Source: a virus. From it: a stretch of DNA of 24,028 nucleotides. The notes below the pieces were generated by a model. It did no database searches, was not told the DNA's origin, and saw nothing but the letters and a program-made list of their open reading frames with translations. The position numbers and the translations under genes were made by a program. Below, in pieces: positions 5,273-12,693 of the stretch (the stretch's first letter is position 1; every line of letters begins with the position of its first letter). The stretch spans positions 1 to 24,028 of IMG/VR virus record IMGVR_UViG_3300047476_001406; one strand, given 5' to 3'.

Positions 5273-5952
5273 ACCCGCCACCGAACGCCGGCAATCCGTC
5301 GCGCCCGGCGCCGCTTGCCGATGAAATGCCACAGGTAATCGGACATGGGCGTGACGACCCGCCCCCGCTTGCAAATCGACGCCGGCCGAATCGCGTTCCA
5401 CGTTGGCGGGAGCCATTCGGCCGGGGCGGCGCCGGCCGCAAGTAGAACCGAAAGCGACGACTGATCGGCAACGCCCGTATGGTCCCAGCCGTGCGCCTCC
5501 CCGCAAGCCCGGGCGCGCGAGAATAGCCCCGCGTGGATTGCAGGCGAGTAGATGATGAAACCGGCATTCAAGAGCCGCGCCGGATCCTGGACCGGCGGGA
5601 GCCCGAGCCGCTCCGCCCAGAGCGCCGCCGCCTCCGCGCGGAACGGCCGCAACTTCTCGACGGTCGACTGATCCGCCGTGACGACGCCGACCGCGGGCTC
5701 CGGCACCAGGCCGAACGGATCCGGGGCATCCGACCGAATCAAAACGTCCGCGTCTAACTGCAAAACCCGCGCGTAGCGCTGGACTACCAGTGGCGCGAAT
5801 AGCTTCTGCCAGAAAATATGAACCGGGGCGACCCGCTGCCGGATCTCCACCAGGTCGCATTTCCAACGCTGCGCCGCGTGTTCGAACGACCGTCGCGACG
5901 GCGGATAGAGCGACCGGCCGCCGACGTTCAGGACTAGCAAGCAACGGCGCAC
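5269..5952 (-). CDS. GT8-like glycosyltransferase
   Basis: I start this 227-aa protein at GTG 5952 (VRRCLLVLNVGGRSLY), just inside the end of the preceding gene and with GGGGA close upstream; longer versions run back through another coding frame. The motifs follow the GT8 (GT-A) plan: LQLDADVLI (residues 64-72) holds the DxD that binds a divalent metal and the sugar nucleotide, LLNAGFIIYS (127-136), ADQSSL (162-167), and a late HFIGKRR (209-215) like the family's HxxGxxK. No signal peptide or membrane segment is seen, so it acts in the cytoplasm. It overlaps the GT25/sulfotransferase fusion by 19 bases and follows two Ser- and Cys-rich tail genes. The acceptor is unknown; a virion protein is the likeliest by context. 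Confidence 0.8.
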   Translation of the reverse strand: MRRCLLVLNVGGRSLYPPSRRSFEHAAQRWKCDLVEIRQRVAPVHIFWQKLFAPLVVQRYARVLQLDADVLIRSDAPDPFGLVPEPAVGVVTADQSTVEKLRPFRAEAAALWAERLGLPPVQDPARLLNAGFIIYSPAIHAGLFSRARACGEAHGWDHTGVADQSSLSVLLAAGAAPAEWLPPTWNAIRPASICKRGRVVTPMSDYLWHFIGKRRRARRIAGVRWRV

Positions 5953-7268
5953 GCGTCCCCCTTTTTGATATGAGCCACAGCCGCCGACAGCTGCGCGGCC
6001 GTCGGCTCGACCCCGAGGAACTCGACCAGGTCGCCGACGACCGCCGCCGGGTCGTCCCGCATAGCCCGCCAATCGACCCGGTAGACCAGGTCCGCGGGGA
6101 ACGTCGACAGGAACGAATCCCGTTCCTGCCATAGCCAACGCTGTACCGCCTCCGCCTCCGCGTCCGTAATCGCCAGCCAGCCTTTGGCGTCCCTGGACCG
6201 CCGCCGCAGGCTTTCGATGGACTCTTCCAGGGGCCGATCGCAGACGACGACCCGCAACGCGTCGCCGGCCGCCTCGACCAACTCCGGACCCATTGCGCAG
6301 AGGTGCGGATACTTGCCGCCGGCTATCGTCCGGCCCGCGAACCTCCGCCGGACCCAGCCGGACAACTGCCGCGCCAACTCCAGGCGGTCCATTGTGAGCA
6401 TCGGCGACGGGAACCGGGCGGCCCGCTCGCAAATCGCCGCCAGGCCGCGAGCCTCCCCGCCGCCGCCGTTCCGGTTCTCAAACCCGCCGAGCTTGTCGCC
6501 CATGCTCACGCCGAGCTTGTGCAGCACCATCGCGCAGGCCGACGAACCGGAACGATGAAGCCCCATGACCGCGACGAACTTCCGTTCGGCCGCAGGCGCC
6601 GCGATGCCCGCAGCCGGCTCCGGCGGCGCCGAGCGACCCCGCCACCAACGTTCCGCGGTTAGCTTGCCCGATATGTTCGACTGCCCCGCCGCCTGCCCGC
6701 AGAGCCATTCCGCCGGAGCGTAGAACCCGCTCCGCTGTTCCTTGTGCATCCGCCCGTAATGATGGTCGATATGGAATCCGTTCTTCCACTGGTCCGACGC
6801 GTGGAGCCAACGGTATAGGCGGAGCATCCCGACGCGCCCGCGGATAGCGTAGGCATGGGTCCGGTTCACGTTCGACGCCCGGACGACCAGGCGGTTTCCG
6901 GGGACCGCCAGCGGGGGCCGCAAGTGTTGCCCGCCGAAATACGCCTGGACCCAATCAGACGGAAGCGCCGCCAGATACTCGCGAGCCCGAGCCGCGAACC
7001 CCGGGCAAAACGTCGCGTCGTCCTCGAATATAAGAACGCTTTCCTGCCCCGCGTTAATCGCGTCTTCGATGATTCGAACGTGCGAACGGTAGCAACCCCA
7101 GGCGCCGCCGCCCTGCCGCCACCATGACGGATGCCGGCACCGCGACCCGTCGACAGCCCGGACAACTTCGACTTTGCCGAACGGGAAATCCGCCGGCAGA
7201 CCGGCGAAGAACGACGCCAGCCGGTCCGGCCGGCGATCCAGCGACACCACACACACACGGTCAAACAT
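5934..7268 (-). CDS. Glycosyltransferase family 25 / sulfotransferase-like fusion
   Basis: The product is 444 aa from ATG 7268 (MFDRVCVVSLDRRPDRL), with GAGGG 9 bases upstream; ATG 7286 is an alternative adding six residues. Residues 1-205 match GT25 enzymes: the VVSLDRRPDRL opening, GAWGCYRSHVRIIEDA, the acidic LIFEDDATF (79-87), and a late HIDHHYGR. An Ala/Pro linker (about 210-228) leads to a second domain with P-loop AVMGLHRSGSSACAMVLHKLG (233-253), the 5'-PSB-like loop that binds PAPS in sulfotransferases, then VVVCDRPLEESIESLRRR (340-357), which fits the 3'-phosphate-binding region. One chain may therefore attach and sulfate a sugar. A kinase-like use of the P-loop cannot be excluded. 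It overlaps both neighbours. Confidence 0.82.
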   Translation of the reverse strand: MFDRVCVVSLDRRPDRLASFFAGLPADFPFGKVEVVRAVDGSRCRHPSWWRQGGGAWGCYRSHVRIIEDAINAGQESVLIFEDDATFCPGFAARAREYLAALPSDWVQAYFGGQHLRPPLAVPGNRLVVRASNVNRTHAYAIRGRVGMLRLYRWLHASDQWKNGFHIDHHYGRMHKEQRSGFYAPAEWLCGQAAGQSNISGKLTAERWWRGRSAPPEPAAGIAAPAAERKFVAVMGLHRSGSSACAMVLHKLGVSMGDKLGGFENRNGGGGEARGLAAICERAARFPSPMLTMDRLELARQLSGWVRRRFAGRTIAGGKYPHLCAMGPELVEAAGDALRVVVCDRPLEESIESLRRRSRDAKGWLAITDAEAEAVQRWLWQERDSFLSTFPADLVYRVDWRAMRDDPAAVVGDLVEFLGVEPTAAQLSAAVAHIKKGDACAVAC

Positions 7269-8358
7269 AGCCCGCAGCCCTCGCATTTTTGATAGCCCTA
7301 CGAATCAACGCCCGACCTACCGCCGGGACGAACGGCAAGCGCCGCCGCCGGCTTTCCTCCCGTAGCCACTCCAGGACCGTCGCCTGGTTCGCCTCGACCC
7401 ACGCGACGCCCCGGTTGTCCATTTCCCGCGCGCGAGCGTTGCACCGGCACGACGGCGAACTCCGGATCCCCAGCTTGCCGAGAAGTTTTTTCAACTCCGT
7501 CCCCGCGCCGCCCTTCGGGGCCGGGGGCTTGCTCGACGGGGCCGGGAAAGGAGCGCTGCGCTCGCGGCTAGTGGCCCTCGACTCCTCGCACGGCCCGGGA
7601 TAGTTGTCCCGATACCATTGCTCGCACGCCTGTTTGCTAAACGCGTCATACGGGAATGCCGCCGCCACGCCCTGCGCTTCCTCTAGCGTGTCCCAAACGC
7701 CCGTAGGACAGCATTCGCCCGGCCCGCAGTCGGGATGGATGAACGTGCAGTATTTATCCGGCGGGCAGGAAGGTGGAGTGCAGGACGTTGCCGGAGGCGG
7801 TTCGGGGCAAGGCCCATCGGGTGGGGCGACAGCCGCGCCGCCAGCCGCCGCACATTGGCGGGCAGCTTCGGCTATTTCCTCTTCGGAGCAATCCGTCGGA
7901 AAATATTTCTGGCATAGCCCGTCGACGCCGTTCGGGAAGAAAAACCCATCCGGGCATTGCTCCGGCGGCGGGCCGGGAATCTCGCAGACTAGGCAGCAAC
8001 CGGGCTCCGGGCAGGGGCGCCCCATCGGCCCGCCGCCGTGCATGGATTCCGTACAATCCCGCTCCGCCTCCAAATGATCCGGCAGCGGGCCGCCGTCCGG
8101 CTCCGAGCCGCATTCAATCGGCGTGTATTTCGCGCACCAAACATGCGTGTCCCTGTCCTCGCAAACGTAGCCCTCCGGGCATTCGTCGCACCGTTCCGGA
8201 TAGACAGCATCCGGGAAATCGAAAGAGCATTCGTAACAACAATCCTTGACGGCATCGCTCGAGGGCGACCCGCTCGACGACGACGACGACGAACCCGACG
8301 ACGAGGAACCGCCGCAACATTCGCAGACGCCGAGATTATGCCGCGTCGTTCGCGCCAT
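7261..8358 (-). CDS. Cysteine-rich tail-tip protein with Ser linker and C-terminal basic domain
   Basis: The gene starts at ATG 8358 (MARTTRHNLGVCECC), overlapping the upstream stop by one base (TAATG), and encodes 365 aa. It opens with CECC followed by a Ser/Gly linker (GGSSSSGSSSSSSSG), a shorter form of the CECG-polyserine in the preceding protein. Residues 40-270 hold about 26 of the protein's roughly 31 cysteines in spaced pairs (DCCYEC, RCDEC, PGCCLVC, PDCGPGECC), as in disulfide-knotted extracellular proteins. After a Pro/Lys linker, the last 80 residues form a separate helical domain (ELKKLLGKLGI, SCRCNARAREMD, VLEWLREESRRRRLPF). The position after the tail genes suggests a virion tip or appendage. 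No known receptor-binding fold is recognised. Confidence 0.75.
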   Translation of the reverse strand: MARTTRHNLGVCECCGGSSSSGSSSSSSSGSPSSDAVKDCCYECSFDFPDAVYPERCDECPEGYVCEDRDTHVWCAKYTPIECGSEPDGGPLPDHLEAERDCTESMHGGGPMGRPCPEPGCCLVCEIPGPPPEQCPDGFFFPNGVDGLCQKYFPTDCSEEEIAEAARQCAAAGGAAVAPPDGPCPEPPPATSCTPPSCPPDKYCTFIHPDCGPGECCPTGVWDTLEEAQGVAAAFPYDAFSKQACEQWYRDNYPGPCEESRATSRERSAPFPAPSSKPPAPKGGAGTELKKLLGKLGIRSSPSCRCNARAREMDNRGVAWVEANQATVLEWLREESRRRRLPFVPAVGRALIRRAIKNARAAGYV

Positions 8359-9911
8359 TACTCCTCCCAGACCCGCGCCCATATTTTCGTCTTCTCGACG
8401 ATTAGCTCGCCGTCGACGCAACTAACATTCGTGACCACCTCAAGCCACTCCCCCGGGCCGCAGCTTCCGCCGCCGCCACCGGAGCCGGAGCCGGAGCCCG
8501 AGCCGCCGCCACCACCGGAGCCGGATCCCGAGCCGCTGCCGGGTCCGCCGCCACTCCCGCTACCGCTTCCGCCACTTCCACCGGACGACGCGCAAGAGCA
8601 CCGCTCGCAACACTCCTCGTAGGATTCGTGCGGGTCGCCCTGCGGCGGTAAACCATTCCAGTAGTTCCCCGGCTCGTTCGGTTGGCGACAAACGGCTTTT
8701 GTCTCGTCGTCGTCCGGCCAATAGCAAAACCAAGGGGGCGGCGGGTTGCATTCCGCGTCGCAGTCTTCGAGCGTGTCGTGATGGCCGGAGATCGGCGCCA
8801 GCGGCTCCGCGCCCGGTTCCGGGGTCCATAGCCCCGCGTCGTCGTTCGGGTCGTCCGAAACGTGGCATTCCTTGATAGGATCGCCGTTGTCGTCCGTTCC
8901 GACCTGGTAGCAATACCAGCGACCCCAGTAGCTCGAAGCCTCTTCCGACGAAGACGACCCCGGCAAGCCGCAGGCTTCCGCGCATTCCTCATATGTCGAA
9001 TGCGGCCCCGACTCCGGGTATAGCGGCTCCTGATCGGATCCCGGCGGGGTCCAGGCCGCGTATTCGTCGTCCGGGTCGTCCGGCGTATGGCATTCCTTGA
9101 TAGGATCGCCGTGCGAATCCGTCCCGACGACGTAGCAATACCAGCGCCCCGCGGAATCGCCGCTACCCGAACCGCCCGAGCCTCCGCCGCCGCCGTCGCC
9201 CGAGCCGTCCGAATCCCCGGAGCCGTCCCCGGACCCGTCGCCCGAGCCCCCGGACCCGTCGCCGGAACCGCCCGAACCGCCGGAGCCCCCGGAGCCGCCC
9301 GAGCCGCCGTCGCCCGAGCCGCCGGAGCCCGACGAACTCGACGACGACGACGACGAGGAAGTCGACGACGAAGACGAACTCGACGACGAGGAACTCGACG
9401 ACGAGGAACTCGACGACGAGGAACTCGACGACGAGGAACTCGACGACGAGGAACCGCATTCGCATTCGACGACTCGCAGGATCCGCCAGAACGGCTTTTC
9501 GCCGTTGTCCCGCGGGTATTCGTAGCGAGCCTCGACGACCGTTCCCGTGGGCAGCTTCTCGCCCGACGGATTCCCCTGCGCCGCATTGAACAACGCGACG
9601 ACCGACGAGACGTCGCGGACCTCGACCGGATCCTCGCGGGGCGTGACCAGCTTGAACGACGCGCCGCAGCCCGATTCCGACTCCGCCGCCGCCAAGTAGA
9701 CCTCTTGCGCCTCGACCGTGCCGCAGCTTTCGAGCTTTAGTAGCGTCCGAAAGAACGCGTCGCGGGGCGGCTCGTCCGGACGGTAGGGCCAATGGCCGGC
9801 GCCGACAGTGCCGCCGCCGCGCTCCACTGTCTCGACCGCCCGCGCAATGCGGTCCGCCGCCGACTTCGAAAAGACGACGACCGGGTTTCGGTTTGTCGCC
9901 TTCCGGGCCAC
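8358..9911 (-). CDS. Large Ser/Gly-rich tail-tip or fibre protein with three cysteine modules
   Basis: This 517-aa protein starts at GTG 9911, overlapping the preceding TAG by one base. Residues 1-150 form an ordered N-terminal domain (FFRTLLKLESCGTVEAQEVYLAA, GTVVEARYEYPRDNGEKPFWRILRVVECECG). A polyserine tract of over 40 residues follows, then a Gly/Ser/Asp linker to about residue 250. Three related modules come next (about 252-313, 328-391, 392-442), each with W(Y/F)CY, a second Cys, and a closing C..(A/E)C or CC..C. A second Gly/Ser/Pro linker and a short C-terminal domain (GEWLEVVTNVSCVDGELIVEKTKIWARVWEE) end the chain. The position after tape measure and tail genes points to a surface fibre or tip. 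The serines are candidate glycosylation sites for the enzymes encoded next. Confidence 0.75.
   Translation of the reverse strand: MARKATNRNPVVVFSKSAADRIARAVETVERGGGTVGAGHWPYRPDEPPRDAFFRTLLKLESCGTVEAQEVYLAAAESESGCGASFKLVTPREDPVEVRDVSSVVALFNAAQGNPSGEKLPTGTVVEARYEYPRDNGEKPFWRILRVVECECGSSSSSSSSSSSSSSSSSSSSSSSSSSSSSSTSSSSSSSSSSGSGGSGDGGSGGSGGSGGSGGSGDGSGGSGDGSGDGSGDSDGSGDGGGGGSGGSGSGDSAGRWYCYVVGTDSHGDPIKECHTPDDPDDEYAAWTPPGSDQEPLYPESGPHSTYEECAEACGLPGSSSSEEASSYWGRWYCYQVGTDDNGDPIKECHVSDDPNDDAGLWTPEPGAEPLAPISGHHDTLEDCDAECNPPPPWFCYWPDDDETKAVCRQPNEPGNYWNGLPPQGDPHESYEECCERCSCASSGGSGGSGSGSGGGPGSGSGSGSGGGGGSGSGSGSGGGGGSCGPGEWLEVVTNVSCVDGELIVEKTKIWARVWEE
8470..8590. repeat. Low-complexity Gly/Ser-coding region (C-terminal linker)
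   Basis: GC-rich degenerate hexamer-like repeats encode about 40 residues of GSGSG/GGGGS. It separates the third cysteine module from the C-terminal domain. Such tracts are flexible spacers and tend to vary in length between related phages. Confidence 0.7.
9165..9335. repeat. Low-complexity Gly/Ser/Asp-coding linker
   Basis: Irregular repeats around the hexamer GAGCCG/CCGGAG encode a GSGGSGDG linker between the polyserine tract and the first cysteine module of the 517-aa protein. Confidence 0.7.
9376..9450. repeat. Five perfect tandem copies of a 15-base polyserine-coding unit
   Basis: The unit GAACTCGACGACGAG is repeated five times without change (9376-9390, 9391-9405, 9406-9420, 9421-9435, 9436-9450), with degenerate copies to the left back to about 9341. 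On the minus strand each unit encodes five serines with mixed Ser codons (TCG, AGT, TCC). Exact repetition points to recent expansion by slippage or unequal recombination. Confidence 0.9.
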
Positions 9912-10795
9912 TAGGAAATGCCCCCGAACCAGGAGAACGACGCTTCCGCGTAAGGATTCGCGCCCTGCCCGCCGTTAATCACTTGCGGGTAGCCCGGAGC
10001 CGGCCCGAGAACGCCGACGCCCTGCGCGAGCGCGACCGGCTCTTTTATTGGCCTTTTATCCTGCCCGAGGATTGCCGCCAGGTAATCGCCCGACGCCGTC
10101 GGCATCCCCTCGACGTCGACCTTTTGCGAGTAGCCGATGTCCAGCGGTTTCAAAACCCAGGTATCTTCCCGGTAGGCGAAATCGAACGTGACCTCCCAAT
10201 AGGAAAACTGTTGCCCGGGAGCGCCTTCCGTTTTCTTTGCGAACCGGCCGCCCTGGCACTTCCAGGTTTTCGGGGGACAGCCGAGAAAAGAATCCGAGTT
10301 GATTTTGTTTGTGTAGTTCCGCAGCGCAGAGATTCCGGAGAAATCCGCGAAACAGCGCGTCAGCGAACAGGAAAACTCCGCTATCTCCATTGTCAGATCG
10401 GGCAGCGCGACGCCGGCCGAGTTTGTAATCGGCTCCCCGGTTATGTCCTTCCAGCACGGCCCCGACGACACCGAACTTCCGCCGGTCCAGACGTCCGGGG
10501 GAAGCGCCGTAGGGTCCGTGTCGCCGTCGCGCTTGGGCGTGTAGTAGCGGACCGTGAGCCCGTACAGAAGCAACGAATCGCCGCGCGGCTTGACGTCAAA
10601 CTCCATCGCGAAAACGCTAGAGTCGTCCGGATGCGGCGACCCGAACGACACGCCCGCCGCCTGCGCAATCGCCGCTACGGACGTTCCCGGGCTATCGACC
10701 TTGATAGTCCAGCTGCGCGTATAGGTAACCGCCTCCCGGAACTTTCCGGATGCGCCGCGCTCGTCCGCGTTTTCCCGGACCGCAAGGATTCCCAT
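9911..10795 (-). CDS. Tail protein downstream of tape measure (distal-tail/tip candidate)
   Basis: The protein has 294 aa from ATG 10795, one base from the tape measure stop. It is largely strand (YTRSWTIKVDSP, VFAMEFDVKPRGDSLLLYGLTVRYYTP, SYWEVTFDFAYREDTWVLKPLDIGYSQKV), with scattered Cys residues (CWKD, SCSLTRC, GCPPKTWKCQ). I do not recognise a named family. By synteny the first gene after the tape measure in siphoviruses encodes the distal tail or tip hub protein, and the beta-rich content agrees. It is followed by the Ser-rich tip protein with a one-base overlap, so the three genes are probably translated together. Confidence 0.65.
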   Translation of the reverse strand: MGILAVRENADERGASGKFREAVTYTRSWTIKVDSPGTSVAAIAQAAGVSFGSPHPDDSSVFAMEFDVKPRGDSLLLYGLTVRYYTPKRDGDTDPTALPPDVWTGGSSVSSGPCWKDITGEPITNSAGVALPDLTMEIAEFSCSLTRCFADFSGISALRNYTNKINSDSFLGCPPKTWKCQGGRFAKKTEGAPGQQFSYWEVTFDFAYREDTWVLKPLDIGYSQKVDVEGMPTASGDYLAAILGQDKRPIKEPVALAQGVGVLGPAPGYPQVINGGQGANPYAEASFSWFGGIS

Positions 10796-12340
10796 TCACC
10801 ACCCGTACTCAGTGACGTCTAGCCCAATGTTCGCCGTGTTGTAGGCAATCTCGCGGAGATGCTCGTTAGCCTCTTCCGCCGCATCCTCGCGGCGCGTCTG
10901 CGGCGCCATAAGACGGAGCATTTCGTTAACGCCCGCGCTCGAACGAATGTCGAGCCCCTTCGCGAGCTTCGCTTCGTCGATCGCGACTTTCGCCTCGACC
11001 TTCGGCTCGACGGTTTGTTTCGTCGCCTCGTCCGCCGACGTCCGCGCCCGCTCGACGCTCTCCCGGATCCCGCGGAATGCCGTCGTGACCGGCCCCGCGA
11101 TCCGGTCGCCCGACGCCTCCGCACGCTCGCCGAACGCGTCCGCGAACAGCCGGCCGGCTTCCGCCGTGTTCGCCGTCATTGCGTCCGCGTAGGCCGTCGC
11201 GGTCGCGTCCATCGTGTCCGACCAGGCCCGAGCCCCTTCGGCCAGGTCGCCGGCGCCGGGAATGTAGTCCGCGACGTTCGCGATAACGTCCAGCAAACCG
11301 GATAACACGTTCGCGATGACCCGCCCGAACGCGTTGCCGACGACCTCGAACAGGGTAAAAACGCCCTGCGCCGCCGCGACGGCCCGGGAGAAAATGTCGA
11401 CGACCGATGACCAATAGGCCGCGACGTTCTCCGCGTACTTCCAGACCTCCGGCATATTCTGGAGGAACCAATCCGCGACGCCGGCCAGGTAGTCCGCCCC
11501 GTCTAGAAGCGCGTCCGCGATTGCCTCCCCGATCGACTTCCCGCCGAAACCCGCGACGAAATCGACGAACGCTTCATTCAGCGCCGTAACCGCCGGAGCC
11601 AGGTTGGCGACGATTTGGGTAACGACCCCTTCGATAGCCTTGCCGACCATCGTAAAGGAATCATTCATTGCCTCGACGTTTTGACCCTGGACGTTCGTAA
11701 GCGCGAGCCCGAGCCGATCCGCCATTTCCATAGCTTCCCGGATCCCGTCGGCGCCGCCGGCGAAGAGGGGCAACAGGTCCGCCCCCGCCTTCCCGAAAAT
11801 CGCGATCGACGCCGCGGCCCGCTCCGCCTCCGTCGGCAACTCCGCAATCGCCGCCGCGATCAGTTGGAACCGCTCCGCCCCGGTCGTTCCTTGCAGTTCG
11901 TCGACCGACAGGCCGATCCGGGCGAACGCCGCTTGCGCCGTCTTCGATCCTTCCGCCGCCATGACGAACGCCCGATCCGCTTTCGTCATCGCGCCCGCGA
12001 TTTTGTCGACGCCGACGCCAGCCAGGTCGCCGGCCAGCGCGAGCCCGGACATTTCCGCGTAGGTCGTCCCCGTCCGGGCCGCGAGTTTCGACATAACGTC
12101 GACACTCTCCGCCGCCGCTTGCGTCATGCCGACCAGCGACTGCGTCGCGTTGGCGACCCCGGCCGCGATCGACCCGAACAGCTGCGCCCCGGAAATCGCC
12201 GTCAACGTCGACAGCCCGCCCCGGAGCCCGCGGACGTCCGCCGCCAGGCGGTCGAGAGCCGCTGACGCCTGCCGGGTTCCCGAGAGCAACGACGACGTAT
12301 TCGCCGTGAAGACTGCCGCAATGCGACTTGTCGCGGTCAT
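10796..12340 (-). CDS. Tail tape measure protein
   Basis: This is a 514-aa protein from ATG 12340, overlapping the chaperone stop as ATGA. The N-terminus (TSRIAAVFTANTSSLLSGTRQASAALDRLAADVRGL) and the following phage-tail tape measure region (SKLAARTGTTYAEMSGLALAGDLAGVGVDKIAGAMTKADRAF, AIFGKAGADLLPLFAGGADG) are typical of the family. Hydrophobic segments occur around residues 225-255 and 330-370, and an Ala-rich coiled coil lies near the end. The protein sets tail length and leaves the tail during DNA injection. At about 0.15 nm per residue, 514 residues predict a tail near 75-80 nm, short for a siphovirus. No peptidase domain is visible. Confidence 0.88.
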   Translation of the reverse strand: MTATSRIAAVFTANTSSLLSGTRQASAALDRLAADVRGLRGGLSTLTAISGAQLFGSIAAGVANATQSLVGMTQAAAESVDVMSKLAARTGTTYAEMSGLALAGDLAGVGVDKIAGAMTKADRAFVMAAEGSKTAQAAFARIGLSVDELQGTTGAERFQLIAAAIAELPTEAERAAASIAIFGKAGADLLPLFAGGADGIREAMEMADRLGLALTNVQGQNVEAMNDSFTMVGKAIEGVVTQIVANLAPAVTALNEAFVDFVAGFGGKSIGEAIADALLDGADYLAGVADWFLQNMPEVWKYAENVAAYWSSVVDIFSRAVAAAQGVFTLFEVVGNAFGRVIANVLSGLLDVIANVADYIPGAGDLAEGARAWSDTMDATATAYADAMTANTAEAGRLFADAFGERAEASGDRIAGPVTTAFRGIRESVERARTSADEATKQTVEPKVEAKVAIDEAKLAKGLDIRSSAGVNEMLRLMAPQTRREDAAEEANEHLREIAYNTANIGLDVTEYGW

Positions 12341-12693
12341 GCGTCACCCTCCCGGGCCGCCAACTGCGCCGCGAACGCCGGCACCTTCCGCAACTCCGCG
12401 AGCATTTCTTCCTGCGACTGCGGCCGGGGCGGTTCCTCGCCCGCATACGTTGGCAGGAACTTGTCCTCGAAACCCGCGTCCAGCTTCGCGCCGGCCGCCG
12501 TCGCCAAGAGCGTTACCATGCGGCCCGACCGCCGCCATTCGTCGCCCCACGGCCGCAGCGCGTAGAACGCCCACCACTCGCGGACCTGGTCGACCGTCAG
12601 CCGCTCCGCCAGCGCGTCCGCGTCCTCTTCGCCCAACTCCAGCGCCAGCGACATAAGAAAAACCCTCTCCGGCTGGCGCTCTAGGCTTTTTTT
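12337..12693 (-). CDS. Tail assembly chaperone T region, reached by -1 frameshift
   Basis: This frame has no good independent start: the ATG at 12654 (MSLALELGEEDADAL) has no ribosome site that I can see. It overlaps the upstream G frame at the heptamer A AAA AAA (12693-12687). After slippage the chain continues SLERQPERVFLMSLALELGEE and runs 116 residues to the stop overlapping the tape measure start. The content (LTVDQVREWWAFYALRPWGDEWRRSG) matches T-domain chaperones with a Trp-rich helix. In lambda and many siphoviruses the G and GT proteins coat the tape measure and recruit tail tube subunits. The fusion would be about 227 aa. Confidence 0.8.
   Translation of the reverse strand, partial: KKSLERQPERVFLMSLALELGEEDADALAERLTVDQVREWWAFYALRPWGDEWRRSGRMVTLLATAAGAKLDAGFEDKFLPTYAGEEPPRPQSQEEMLAELRKVPAFAAQLAAREGDA

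Noticed and set aside
5269-6432. Longer GT8-like frame of 387 residues
   Set aside because: The first 160 residues overlap the GT25/sulfotransferase gene in another frame and are Gly/Arg noise; GTG 5952 fits the domain start.
9341-9450. Regular short repeats resembling a CRISPR array
   Set aside because: Copies are adjacent with no spacers, are only 15 bases long and lie in a coding frame.
9087-9740. A plus-strand frame opposite the polyserine tract
   Set aside because: It reads the 15-base array as RRRGT repeats, an artefact of the complementary strand.
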